A stretch of DNA of 64,000 bases from assembly GCA_020634415.1 (NCBI GenBank), contig JACKBT010000023.1, positions 20,615 to 84,614 on the forward strand, written 5' to 3'. The position numbers were made by a program, and so were the translations under genes. The notes beneath the pieces were generated by a model. That model was not told where the DNA came from, ran no database searches, and saw only the letters and a program-made list of their open reading frames with translations. Position 1 is the first letter of the stretch. Each line of letters begins with the position of its first letter. Positions 35,963 to 44,282 of this stretch are shown piece by piece. The stretch is from Ardenticatenaceae bacterium. Its GTDB lineage: Bacteria > Chloroflexota > Anaerolineae > Promineifilales > Promineifilaceae.

Positions 35963-37765
35963 CTAAATCCTCGCCTGCATGTTATACAAATTCGCATACG
36001 CCCCACCCAACGCCAGCAGCGACTCATGCGTCCCCTCCTCCTCAATCCCCTTCTCCGTCAGCACCACAATTCGCTGCGCATTACGCACCGTAGACAAGCG
36101 ATGGGCAATCACAATTGTCGTGCGATTGTTCGCCAACTGTTCGAGGGAATCACGCACGGCCGTTTCACTCTCATTATCCAACGCACTCGTCGCCTCATCA
36201 AAAATCAGAATCGGCGGGTCCTTCAAAAACACACGAGCAATACTCAACCGCTGCTTCTGCCCGCCAGACAACTTCACCCCCCGCTGCCCAATATCCGTCT
36301 CATACCCATCCGGCAGCCCCATAATAAACTCATGGGCGTTGGCCTGCTTTGCCGCCGCGACCACCTCAGCCATCGTCGCCCCCGCCTTGCCATACCGAAT
36401 ATTCGCCAAAACCGTCCCCGGAAACAGATAAACATCCTGCTGCACCACCCCCATCTGCCGCCGCAGCGAAGCCAGCCGCACATCCTGAATATTCAGCCCA
36501 TCCAGCAAAATCTCCCCTCCCTGCACCTCATAAAAGCGCGGAATCAGCGAACACAGCGTCGTTTTGCCCACACCCGAAGCCCCCACCAAAGCCACAAACT
36601 CGCCCACACCTATCTCCAGCGACACATTTTTCAGCACATCGTCTTGTCTATCGTGATAACGAAACGTGACATCCTTAAATTGGATGTGCCCATCAACCCC
36701 ATCCAACTCAATCGCGTCCGCTTTATCCTCAATATCCGGCGCAATCTCCAACATCTCCATGAACCGCTCAAAGCCCGTCATCCCCTCTTGATACAGCCGT
36801 GTAAAATTGCCAAACCGCTTAATCGGCTCAATCAGGATGCCAATATAAAGCAAAAAGGTGATCAAATCGGCCAGGTCCAGACTATTACGCGCAATGGCAA
36901 TGCCGCCAAAAACAACCACACCAACCGTCATTAACTGGATAAAACCAACCAACCCTTCATAGAAATAGGTTTCCCCCTCGATGCTTTGACGACGGCTTTC
37001 CACGAGACGGCCGTTTTCCCACCCAAACTTCTCTCGTTCCACCACCTCATTCGTAAACGACTGCACCACCCGAATCCCCGCCAGCGAATCCTCCACCTGC
37101 GCATTCACATCCCCAATCCGATCCTTACTCTGGCGCAAGGCTATCTTCATCTTTTTGTTAAAGTGAACCGCATACCACGTCATCACGGGCAAAAACAGCA
37201 GCACAATCAGCGTCAGCGGCACATTGATATTGATCAAAATGAAAAACGCCCCCACAAAATTGAGCAGCGCAATCACCACATCCTCCGGGCCATGATGAAA
37301 CAGCTCCCCCAGCGCAAACGAATCATTGGTAATCCGCGTCATCAACTGCCCCGTCTTATGCTCATCATAAAAACGAAACGACAGCTTCTGATAATGATCA
37401 AACAGCTCCCGCCGCATATCCCCCTCCATCCGCGCCCCCATCACATGCCCCTGATAGGCCACAAACATACTGCAAGCCGTATGCACAATGACCAGCAGCA
37501 GCATCACCGCCCCCATCCCATAAATCTGAGCCAGCATATCCGGTGCATTACCCGCCAACACATTTTTGGTGATGTAGCGAATACACAACGGCAGCGCCAA
37601 CGTAATCGCCGACACCAGCAGCGCCGCTGCCAAATCAGCCACAAACAGCCGCCCATACGGCTTATAGTAGGACAAGAATTTGCGGCCTCGTCCATTGATA
37701 AATTTGAATGGGAAACGGCCGTTTCCTTCACCAAACGGCCGTTCCACCGCCATCTCATAATCCAT
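35963..37765 (-). CDS. ABC exporter, fused permease and ATPase
   Basis: The 600-residue half-transporter has six membrane helices (about 40-340) and a NBD with Walker A GASGVGKTT, LSGGQKQRLSIARVF, Walker B ILIFDEATSALD and IAHRLST. The N-terminus MAVERPFGEGNGRFPFKF is not conserved in the family; it is shaped by two ACGGCCGT palindromes (37714 and 37737 area). Family members export lipids, peptides or drugs. It ends a cluster of three exporter genes on the same strand. Confidence 0.92.
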   Translation of the reverse strand: MDYEMAVERPFGEGNGRFPFKFINGRGRKFLSYYKPYGRLFVADLAAALLVSAITLALPLCIRYITKNVLAGNAPDMLAQIYGMGAVMLLLVIVHTACSMFVAYQGHVMGARMEGDMRRELFDHYQKLSFRFYDEHKTGQLMTRITNDSFALGELFHHGPEDVVIALLNFVGAFFILININVPLTLIVLLFLPVMTWYAVHFNKKMKIALRQSKDRIGDVNAQVEDSLAGIRVVQSFTNEVVEREKFGWENGRLVESRRQSIEGETYFYEGLVGFIQLMTVGVVVFGGIAIARNSLDLADLITFLLYIGILIEPIKRFGNFTRLYQEGMTGFERFMEMLEIAPDIEDKADAIELDGVDGHIQFKDVTFRYHDRQDDVLKNVSLEIGVGEFVALVGASGVGKTTLCSLIPRFYEVQGGEILLDGLNIQDVRLASLRRQMGVVQQDVYLFPGTVLANIRYGKAGATMAEVVAAAKQANAHEFIMGLPDGYETDIGQRGVKLSGGQKQRLSIARVFLKDPPILIFDEATSALDNESETAVRDSLEQLANNRTTIVIAHRLSTVRNAQRIVVLTEKGIEEEGTHESLLALGGAYANLYNMQARI

Positions 37766-37776
37766 AACTCAATCGT

Positions 37777-37829
37777 ATATGGGTATATTGGCATATTGGT
37801 GTAGTAGTAATACACCAATACACCAATAC
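37777..37829. repeat. TATTGGTGTA hairpin repeat
   Basis: TATTGGTGTA and TACACCAATA inverted arms with additional CACCAATA copies, between two ABC-exporter genes. Confidence 0.65.
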
Positions 37830-37831
37830 AC

Positions 37832-39673
37832 CTATTCCACTTCCCCCTGCCACAACCGCCGCATCTCCGCCGACGTCTCCAACAGCTCATCCAACGTACC
37901 CACCGCCTCAATACGGCCGTCCTTCAACACCACAATCCTATCCGCCCGCCGCAAAACTGGCCGCCGATGAGAGACAACAAGAAATGTGGGGCGAGAGGCG
38001 AGAGGCGAGAGGCGAGAAGCCCTCTCACTCTCCACTCCCCACTCTCCACTCTCCAATCTTCCCCACAACTTCTTCTCCGTCTCCACATCCAACGCACTAG
38101 ACAAATCATCAAAGACCAGCAGTTCCGCATTACGCACAAACATACGCGCCGCCGCCGTGCGCTGCACCTGCCCACCCGACAAACGCACCCCACGCGGGCC
38201 AACCACCGTCTCCAACCCCTTCTCCAGCGTGGCGATGTCTTCTTCGAGAACGGCCGATCGCACCGCCCCCGCCAACCCCTCATCCGGCAGCCCCATCAAA
38301 ACATTGTCCCGCAGCGTCTCGCTAAACAGACGCGGCACTTGCGGCGTATACGCCGAACGCGGCGGCACAAAAAAAGTAGAAGCATCTGCAATCGTGCCAT
38401 TATTCCAGCAGATGTCACCACTCTCCTTCGGCAGCAGCCCCAGCAGCACCCGCAGCAGCGTCGTCTTCCCCGAACCAATCCGCCCCGTCACCACCGTAAA
38501 CGACCCCCGCTCCAGGCGCAAGTCAATATCGCAGATACCATTCTCACTGTCAGGATAGGTGTAACTCAATCCATGAACATCCAACACCTCCAACTGAGCA
38601 GCCCGATCCCCCTCCCTTTGGGAGGGGTTAGGGGAGGGAAACTCCCCCGTCAAATACGTCGGCTGATGCGCCACCAAACTCTTCGGCTCCGCTTGCGGCG
38701 CAATCTCGTGCATCCGCCGCAGCCCCACCTTCTGCTGAATAATCTCCGACAAATAGCTGCCCACCTGCGCCGGGAAGCGGGCCACAAAGAACAGGTATGT
38801 GGCAAACAACGAAAAATCACCCACCGTGAAATCGCCACCCGCCATCGCCCGCCCCGCCATGAGTACCATAATGCCCACTGCCACATCCCCCAGATTGTCC
38901 GAAATCGTCATAAACATCGTCCACAGCACCTGAAAGCGTACATTGGCCTCGCGCCGTTTATCGTTGATTATGCGAAAATAACCCATCACATTGGCTTCCG
39001 CATCGGCCACCTTCACTGCCTGCACCGAGTCGAAAAGATCACCCAAAAAGGCCGTCACAGCACTATCTGTCTGGCGGCTGACGCGATTGTAATGAAGAAA
39101 GTATTTCCACACGACCCGATTCAGAGCAATCACCGCCAGCAACGGCAGCACAGCCACCAGCGTAATCATCAGATTGATCCGCGCCATGATGATGACCGCA
39201 ACCAAAGAGAAGACAAACTGGGCCAGAACATCGGGAATCCAGGTGGGGAAATCGGCAAAATCGGCCACATCATCATCCAGCCGCGTCACCGCATCACCCG
39301 GCTGAACAGGCAAGGTTTCCGCGCCAGGGCGCTGCAGCAAATTGGCGATGATGTTGCGGCGCAGCAAAGCGCCGTTGGTGTTACGCACACTGGCACTGCT
39401 CCAGGCTTCCCCAGCATTGGCAATCATGCGCGTGGCCTCCACCGCCAGATACAAGGCCAAAAGCGTCCACAGATTGAAAGCGGCGGGCGCATCTCCCGTC
39501 AGCGTATCGAAGAAGCGTTGGGTGATGAGGCCCGGAATAAGCCGTGTAGCCACAAAGTAGATGCTAAAAAACAAGTTAGCTGCGAAAAAGGCCGGCCGAT
39601 AGCGAATGAGCGACCAGGTGGCCTGCCACACGGGAATGACCTCTTCTTCCTGAACATCTAATATTGTGGTCAT
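37832..39673 (-). CDS. ABC exporter with degenerate ATP site (heterodimer partner)
   Basis: The 613-residue half-transporter has six membrane helices and a NBD with Walker [23 protein letters not shown] and VSHRRPV, but the Walker B is [12 protein letters not shown], so the catalytic glutamate is aspartate. That is the pattern of the inactive half of a heterodimer; the gene at 39768 is the likely partner. Two repeat-derived inserts occur: a Ser/Arg-rich peptide ([19 protein letters not shown], from 37991-38060) between Walker B and the switch histidine, and [12 protein letters not shown] (38607-38642) ahead of the NBD. The start is the ATG at 39673 after GGGAAGG. Confidence 0.88.
   Translation of the reverse strand: MTTILDVQEEEVIPVWQATWSLIRYRPAFFAANLFFSIYFVATRLIPGLITQRFFDTLTGDAPAAFNLWTLLALYLAVEATRMIANAGEAWSSASVRNTNGALLRRNIIANLLQRPGAETLPVQPGDAVTRLDDDVADFADFPTWIPDVLAQFVFSLVAVIIMARINLMITLVAVLPLLAVIALNRVVWKYFLHYNRVSRQTDSAVTAFLGDLFDSVQAVKVADAEANVMGYFRIINDKRREANVRFQVLWTMFMTISDNLGDVAVGIMVLMAGRAMAGGDFTVGDFSLFATYLFFVARFPAQVGSYLSEIIQQKVGLRRMHEIAPQAEPKSLVAHQPTYLTGEFPSPNPSQREGDRAAQLEVLDVHGLSYTYPDSENGICDIDLRLERGSFTVVTGRIGSGKTTLLRVLLGLLPKESGDICWNNGTIADASTFFVPPRSAYTPQVPRLFSETLRDNVLMGLPDEGLAGAVRSAVLEEDIATLEKGLETVVGPRGVRLSGGQVQRTAAARMFVRNAELLVFDDLSSALDVETEKKLWGRLESGEWGVESERASRLSPLASRPTFLVVSHRRPVLRRADRIVVLKDGRIEAVGTLDELLETSAEMRRLWQGEVE
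37991..38060. repeat. GAGAGGCGAGAGG-type inverted repeat inside ABC gene
   Basis: Purine-rich GGCGAGAGGCGAGAGGCG arm facing CTCTCCACTCCCCACTCTCC. In frame it inserts about 22 residues between Walker B and the H-loop. Confidence 0.75.
38607..38642. repeat. Inverted CTCCCTTTGGGAGGGG repeat inside ABC gene
   Basis: CCCCTCCC and GGGAGGGG halves plus a GGGGAGGG tail. In the gene frame it gives SPNPSQREG, a common signature of this type of dispersed repeat, just upstream of the ATPase domain. Confidence 0.65.
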
Positions 39674-39684
39674 AGCCTTCCCTC

Positions 39685-39747
39685 TTGGCTGCGGCCGGTG
39701 TCCCACCGTGCCGCTCTTGCTGGCTCGGTCAGAGACCGGCCAGAGCT
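39685..39747. repeat. GGCCGG...CCGACCAG-type hairpin repeat
   Basis: GCTGCGGCCGGTGTCCCACC, GTGCCGC and TGGCTCGGTCAGAGACCGGC blocks match the other three members of this family. It lies just upstream of the ABC start at 39673. Confidence 0.75.
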
Positions 39748-39767
39748 AGCATAATTTGATATGGTGA

Positions 39768-41624
39768 TCATACAAGTACTTCCTCCAAACCCGTTTGCAG
39801 CAGTTGGTAGAAACGGGAATTGGGGTCACTGGCTAATTGGTCACGACGGCCGTTTTCCACCACACCGCCATTCTCCAAAATCAAAATATCATCCGCCCGC
39901 TGCACCGTGCCCAACCGATGAGCAATCACAATCGCCGTGCGCTCAGCCAGCAGGCGATCAATCGCCCGTTCCAGCAACTGCTCCGTCGCCGGGTCCAGCC
40001 GCGCCGAAGCCTCATCCAGAATAATCAGCTTAGGATCGCGCAAAAAGACCCGCGTAAAGGCAAACAACTGCGCCTCCCCCGCCGACAGCCCCTGGCTGCC
40101 TTGCAGCACCGTGTCCAGACCCGCAGGCAAAGCGTGGAACCAATCACTTAGCCCCAACCGCTCCAGCGCGGCAATGATCTGGCTGTCAGGAATGGGTTCA
40201 GCCGCCGGATTGTAATTCTGAAACAGCGTCAAATTGTCGCGCACCGTAGCCGTAAACAACTGCACATCCTGCGTCACAATACCCACATGCCGCCGCAAAT
40301 CCGACAGCCCCATCGCCCGCACATCCTGCCCATCCAGGCAAATCGCGCCCCCATCCACATCGTACAGCCGGAACAGCAGCCGCGTCATCGTGGTCTTGCC
40401 GCTGCCCGTGCGCCCCAGCAGGCCCAGAACTTTGCCGGCTTCTAGCTGGAAGGAAACGCTTTGTAAGACGTTTGGGGATTGGAGACTGGAGACTGGAGAC
40501 TGAGTCGCTTCACTTAAGCCGTTTACCGCTAACCGTTCACCGTTCACCGATAACCCATCTTTATAAGCAAAAGACACACCTTCAAACCGAATTGTCGGTG
40601 CGGTGCGGGGCGCGGTGGCCGTAATTTGCTCATGCACGTGTGGCTGAATTTGGAACAGTTCGGCGATGCGGCCCACGCTGGCGTAGGCCCGTTGTAAATC
40701 GGAAATGTGGCGGCGGATGGCATCAAACGGCCGTTCCAACTGCCCCATGTAATACGTCAGCAGATAAAGCGTACCAATCGTAATCAACCCCTGCTGAAAA
40801 CGCATCGCACCCAAGGCCAACGTCGCCAGCAAGCTCAACACATAGATAAAAAAGCCAATCACAAAACTGACACTGCCCGACACCTCCGCCCGAATCCGGG
40901 CACGGTAAGTAGAGCGCAGCAGCGGATAAAGCCGCGCCATCACATAAGCTTCGCCGCCATTGGCGCGAATATCCTCCAGTCCACCCATGCGCTCCTCCAA
41001 AAAGCCAAACATCTCGGCGAAACTCTGCCGCACCTCACCCCAAAAGCGCACCACATACTTCTCGGCCAGGCGCAGCAGCAAAAAGACAAACAGGCCATAA
41101 CCCATGCCAATCAGCCCCACGCGCCAATCCTCGCGGAAAAGCAAGATGATAATGCCCACCGCCAGCAAAATATTACCGATGACCTGAACGGTAATTTGCG
41201 AGAAATATTCAGTCAGATTGCCAATATCGCCATCCACCCGCTCGATTAGCTCGCCCGGTGTATGGGTTTTGTGGAAGCCCATGTCCAGCTTGATAACGTG
41301 TTCGGCCAAATCAGCCCGCAGGTTGTTGGTCGCCGTCCAGCCCAGATTTTCGCTGGCGTAAGCCGTGAGCAGCACAATGATTTTTTGCCCAGTGACGGTG
41401 AGGAAGAAGAGAACGGCTAAGGCAGGCAATGACTGCCCCCACACCAACACACTTCCCGTCTCCCCACTTTGCGCCAAATCCAAAAAGTGGCGCACCACCT
41501 GCGGCGCAATCAACTGCAAGCCAATGCTGCCCAACAGCAGCACGGCCAAACCCAAAACCCTCATCTTGAGCGGCTTCAAGTAATGCCAGAGTAACGTCCT
41601 GGCAGAATAGATTTTTTGATTCAT
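39768..41624 (-). CDS. ABC exporter, active half of likely heterodimer, with repeat-derived insert
   Basis: The 618-residue half-transporter has six helices and a NBD with Walker A GRTGSGKTT, a signature variant LSAGEAQLFAF, Walker B LIILDEASARLDP with the catalytic Glu and IAHRLGTV. It pairs naturally with the FDD-type neighbour at 37832. Between GVSFAYKDG and VLQSVSFQL sits an unusual 28-residue stretch (GERLAVNGLSEATQSPVSS) encoded by dispersed-repeat DNA (40473-40554), at a surface turn before Walker A. Substrate unknown. Confidence 0.88.
   Translation of the reverse strand: MNQKIYSARTLLWHYLKPLKMRVLGLAVLLLGSIGLQLIAPQVVRHFLDLAQSGETGSVLVWGQSLPALAVLFFLTVTGQKIIVLLTAYASENLGWTATNNLRADLAEHVIKLDMGFHKTHTPGELIERVDGDIGNLTEYFSQITVQVIGNILLAVGIIILLFREDWRVGLIGMGYGLFVFLLLRLAEKYVVRFWGEVRQSFAEMFGFLEERMGGLEDIRANGGEAYVMARLYPLLRSTYRARIRAEVSGSVSFVIGFFIYVLSLLATLALGAMRFQQGLITIGTLYLLTYYMGQLERPFDAIRRHISDLQRAYASVGRIAELFQIQPHVHEQITATAPRTAPTIRFEGVSFAYKDGLSVNGERLAVNGLSEATQSPVSSLQSPNVLQSVSFQLEAGKVLGLLGRTGSGKTTMTRLLFRLYDVDGGAICLDGQDVRAMGLSDLRRHVGIVTQDVQLFTATVRDNLTLFQNYNPAAEPIPDSQIIAALERLGLSDWFHALPAGLDTVLQGSQGLSAGEAQLFAFTRVFLRDPKLIILDEASARLDPATEQLLERAIDRLLAERTAIVIAHRLGTVQRADDILILENGGVVENGRRDQLASDPNSRFYQLLQTGLEEVLV
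40473..40554. repeat. Mixed repeat insert inside ABC gene
   Basis: GGGGATTGGAGACTGGAGAC joined to a GTTTACCGCTAACCGTTCACC block. The second block resembles the TAATCGGTGAACGG hairpins at 51957-52050 and 53139-53177; the first is the GGAGACTGG family. Confidence 0.7.
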
Positions 41625-41635
41625 AGTTCTTTTAG

Positions 41636-41697
41636 GACTACAGCGGATTGGGGAAATGAACGGATTTTATCCGCTTATCTCTTTATCCGTTGTAGTC
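41636..41697. terminator. GACTACAACGGA-family hairpin (copy 1)
   Basis: GACTACAGCGGAT and ATCCGTTGTAGTC arms match 12 of 13 bases; ACGGATTTTATCCGC forms an inner hairpin. It lies between the end of the RIO1 kinase gene and the start of the ABC gene. Confidence 0.65.
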
Positions 41698-42736
41698 ACG
41701 TTCCAACCTCCACAAAGCGAGAGGCTTCTGCCAGACGGTCACTCCCATCATCCAGCACATAACGCTCCCACAAATCGTTGGTGATGAAAGCGGCATCGCA
41801 AGGCACACCTTGTCGCGCAAAGTAGTCGCAGACGCGCCGCACATCCCGCTCGAAGATGGTGAAGGCATCAGGGTTGCTGTCGCAATCCACTACCTGCGGG
41901 AAGTCAATCAGCACCGGCTGTTCGTTCCAGTAGAGGATGTTGTAAGCGGAGAGATCGCCGTGAATACGGCCGTTTGCCAACATCAGTTCCACATTGCGCA
42001 TCACCTCACGAAAGGCCAAAATCGCCTCATCCCGATCCAGCGAAAGCTGGCTCAACGGTGGCGCCGCCATCTGCGCATCCCCCACATAGCCCATGAGAAT
42101 AGCATTGTCGCTGCTGGCAATGGGTTTGGGCACGGACGCGCCCGCTGCGTACAGCATCTCCATCGTGGTGTACTCATACATCAGCCAGGAGGTATGGGCC
42201 ACTTGTTGGCCGAAAGCTGTCTTTTTGCCCATCGCCCGCATCATGCGCGTGTCGGTGGCTTTGACGGGACGGCCGTTGGCCTTCAACACCGCCCGCCCCT
42301 GCCGATACATCTTGTCATTGCTCAAACTGCGGAACATGCGCGGCCGATACACCTTCGCCGCCACCCACTCCACCCCCAGCGCCGGATGCGCCACACAGCG
42401 GTACACATTGGCCTCTTTGCCCCCCTTCACCTGGTCAGCAATGTCGCTGATCAGCTCTTGTTCGTAGAAAGATTGCAGCGATACCAACAGCCACCCCGCT
42501 TCGTGGCGCGAAGTCTGGTAGCTAGTTTCAAAATTTGTTTCTAAAGCAGTGGTTTCGGCGATAGTGGAGCCTGCGCCGAGGCCCGGCGAGGTGGCCGTCT
42601 CCCGCCCATCCTTCGCCATATTCGGGTCCACACGCGGCTTCCGCTTGCGCCGCGCCTGCCGATCCACCCGCACAGGGTCAAACATCTCTTCATAATCATC
42701 AAATTGGTCCAAATAATCGTTCATCAAATTTTCCAT
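41696..42736 (-). CDS. RIO1-like serine kinase (paralogue 1)
   Basis: The 346-residue protein has the RIO kinase P-loop variant KGGKEANVYRC (not GxGxxG), IHGDLSAYNILYW as catalytic loop and VLIDFPQVVD as DFG equivalent. RIO1 proteins act in small-subunit ribosome maturation in eukaryotes and archaea; bacterial members are less understood. The N-terminal 70 residues are acidic and basic linker. It is followed on the same strand by a hairpin, then a closely related paralogue at 42915. Expected to be cytoplasmic. Confidence 0.88.
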   Translation of the reverse strand: MENLMNDYLDQFDDYEEMFDPVRVDRQARRKRKPRVDPNMAKDGRETATSPGLGAGSTIAETTALETNFETSYQTSRHEAGWLLVSLQSFYEQELISDIADQVKGGKEANVYRCVAHPALGVEWVAAKVYRPRMFRSLSNDKMYRQGRAVLKANGRPVKATDTRMMRAMGKKTAFGQQVAHTSWLMYEYTTMEMLYAAGASVPKPIASSDNAILMGYVGDAQMAAPPLSQLSLDRDEAILAFREVMRNVELMLANGRIHGDLSAYNILYWNEQPVLIDFPQVVDCDSNPDAFTIFERDVRRVCDYFARQGVPCDAAFITNDLWERYVLDDGSDRLAEASRFVEVGT

Positions 42737-42744
42737 TTAATTGG

Positions 42745-42896
42745 GTAGGGGCGAGGCATGTTGGCATCACCTCGTGAAAATGCAACACCTCGTCCCCAAC
42801 ATGCCTCGCCCTCTGGTGGCATAAGAAGGGCAAGGCAATCGGGAGAGATAGATGTTGGTAAACCCACCAACTTGGTCCCGATTGCCTCGCCCCTAC
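42745..42896. repeat. GTAGGGGCGAGGCA composite inverted repeat
   Basis: Outer arms 42745-42758 and 42883-42896 are exact 14-bp inverted copies. Inside are two further exact hairpins: 42751-42764 with 42796-42809 and 42834-42844 with 42876-42886. It has the architecture of a small MITE with nested hairpins, filling the gap between the two RIO1 genes. Confidence 0.85.
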
Positions 42897-42914
42897 CAAA
42901 CATACTATTTTTCA

Positions 42915-43886
42915 TCAATCCACCCGTCCCATATACGGCTGCCACAAATCAACTGTCAATTGCTGAGCATCTGCGGCCACACCAAACCGAGTGAAATAAT
43001 CACACACGCGCTGGATGTCACGTCGCAGCAGTTCAAAAGCATGGGGATTGTGCCGCGCCTCCACCAGTTGGGGAAAATCAATAATCGTAATTTTGCCCCC
43101 CCAGTAAAGAATGTTGTAAGCCGACAAATCACCATGCACATAATGATTGTCCAGCATCAAAGCCACATTCTGCATCACCCGCTCAAACAACATCTGCGCC
43201 TCGTCACGGGGCAGCGACACCTCGCTCAACGTCGGCGCTGGCCCATAGGCATCACCGACGTATTCCATCAAAATCGTATTGCCTTGATGGCCGATGGGGC
43301 GCGGCACATCAGCACCAGCTTCATACAGCGCCGTTTGCGTGCGGTACTCATTGCCAATCCACCACTGAATGTCTACTTCCTTGCCAAACTTCGTCTTTTT
43401 GCGCAATGCCAGCTTCTCCCGCCGCCCTTTCATCTGCTTGCCTTCCGCATCGCGCAGTTGTCGTCCGGCCTTGTACACAGCATCATTTTTAAGATGGCGC
43501 AGCATACGTGGCCGGTACAGTTTAGCCGCAATCAGGGCCAAACCTGTGTCAGGATGCGCCTCACAGGCATACACATTGGCCTCTTTGCCCCCCTTCACCA
43601 GCCGCGTCACATCGGTGACGATTTCGTCGCGGTAGAAGGGGCCAATGGAATCAATGACCCACTGCCGTTCGTGGTGTTGCGGGTCTAAAGGCGCGGCATA
43701 ACTCGGCACCCATTCGCTAATGTCGTCGCTGAAGTCGCTGAGATCGGCCGTTATCTGCTTTTTGCTTATTTTCTTTTGTTGTTTCGGTTTGTTGCGGGGA
43801 CGTTGGCGGCGGGCCGCTCGATCCCCATTCACATAAAAACCTTCATCCGCGAAGGCATGTTCATAATCGTCAAGAATCGTACTCAT
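42915..43886 (-). CDS. RIO1-like serine kinase (paralogue 2)
   Basis: The 323-residue protein resembles its neighbour: KGGKEANVYACEA, VHGDLSAYNILYW and TIIDFPQLVEAR mark the RIO core, and RDIQRVCDYFTRFG ends it. A long basic N-terminal segment (ARRQRPRNKPKQQKK) is unique. I start it at 43886 (MSTILDDYEHAF); the frame upstream only reads through two terminator hairpins. There is little ribosome-binding sequence before this ATG, so translation may be weak or leaderless. Confidence 0.85.
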   Translation of the reverse strand: MSTILDDYEHAFADEGFYVNGDRAARRQRPRNKPKQQKKISKKQITADLSDFSDDISEWVPSYAAPLDPQHHERQWVIDSIGPFYRDEIVTDVTRLVKGGKEANVYACEAHPDTGLALIAAKLYRPRMLRHLKNDAVYKAGRQLRDAEGKQMKGRREKLALRKKTKFGKEVDIQWWIGNEYRTQTALYEAGADVPRPIGHQGNTILMEYVGDAYGPAPTLSEVSLPRDEAQMLFERVMQNVALMLDNHYVHGDLSAYNILYWGGKITIIDFPQLVEARHNPHAFELLRRDIQRVCDYFTRFGVAADAQQLTVDLWQPYMGRVD

Positions 43887-43918
43887 TTTGTTAATTTTTT
43901 GGGGGATAACTCTGTGGC

Positions 43919-43953
43919 ACAAAAAAGCCACAGGCCGATACGGAACCTGTGGC
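43919..43953 (-). terminator. Rho-independent terminator 2, before RIO1 paralogue 2
   Basis: On the minus strand GCCACAGG (43946-43953) and CCTGTGGC (43927-43934) form an 8-bp stem followed by a T run. It has the same stem as terminator 1, only 37 bp away. Confidence 0.8.
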
Positions 43954-43983
43954 ACAAAATAATTACGCAATCACGTAATTAAA

Positions 43984-44014
43984 CAAAAAAGCCACAGGTT
44001 GGTACACCTGTGGC
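43984..44014 (-). terminator. Rho-independent terminator 1, after the 24-codon ORF
   Basis: On the minus strand GCCACAGG (44007-44014) and CCTGTGGC (43991-43998) pair, followed by a T run (43984-43990). It comes 28 bp after the stop of the tiny ORF. Confidence 0.8.
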
Positions 44015-44041
44015 TGGGGGATTCTCACGAAAAGGGGGGAA

Positions 44042-44116
44042 TTACCAGAGGGCAGGCGTACTCGAACAACGCGCAACAGCTTCAACTTGGTTGGTGTTTA
44101 TCAAAATGGTTTGCAT
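44042..44116 (-). CDS. 24-residue peptide ORF with ideal ribosome-binding site
   Basis: ATG at 44116, TAA at 44042-44044, 24 codons. AAGGAGGT (44125-44132) is an exact Shine-Dalgarno sequence with 8 bp to the ATG. The peptide starts MQTILINTNQ and ends RCSSTPALW; it has one cysteine and no run of one amino acid. A strong promoter (44159-44188) and two terminators frame it, so it is expressed as its own short transcript or as a leader for the RIO1 kinase gene downstream. Peptide function unknown; leader-peptide and independent micro-protein are both possible. Confidence 0.65.
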   Translation of the reverse strand: MQTILINTNQVEAVARCSSTPALW

Positions 44117-44158
44117 TGTTGAGTACCTCCTTAGGTAAAATTTCTTGATACGAGCGAC

Positions 44159-44188
44159 AGTCTAGCATACCTTCCTTGAATCCGTCAA
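44159..44188 (-). promoter_or_regulatory. Promoter of the 24-residue peptide ORF
   Basis: TTGACG (44183-44188), 18-bp spacer, TAGACT (44159-44164) preceded by TGC, an extended -10. The start of transcription would be about 36 bp upstream of the ATG. Confidence 0.75.
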
Positions 44189-44202
44189 GGGGCATTTTTT
44201 TG

Positions 44203-44238
44203 ATTCTGTTTGTTCGGTATTGACCGAACAAACAGAAT
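44203..44238. promoter_or_regulatory. Operator with 16-bp perfect inverted arms
   Basis: ATTCTGTTTGTTCGGT (44203-44218) and ACCGAACAAACAGAAT (44223-44238) are exact reverse complements around ATTG. It lies between two divergent promoters and overlaps the -35 of the gbsR-type gene, as expected for an autoregulated GbsR/MarR operator. It is not followed by a T run, so it is not a terminator. Confidence 0.8.
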
Positions 44239-44248
44239 TTACTAAAAT
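44220..44248 (+). promoter_or_regulatory. Sigma-70 promoter of the gbsR-ABC operon
   Basis: TTGACC (44220-44225), 17-bp spacer, TAAAAT (44243-44248). The -35 overlaps the right arm of the operator, so repressor binding should block it. Confidence 0.8.
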
Positions 44249-44282
44249 GCCGACATTGTTTTGAGCAAAGGAAGGTGCTTAT

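Noticed and set aside
37967..39661. 564-codon plus-strand frame over the ABC exporter gene
   Set aside because: Shadow of the minus-strand ABC gene; low-complexity Arg/His protein with no ribosome-binding site or family.
44042..44116. RiPP or bacteriocin precursor
   Set aside because: No maturation enzyme or dedicated peptidase-containing exporter is adjacent; the ABC pair nearby is of drug-efflux type with its own regulator.
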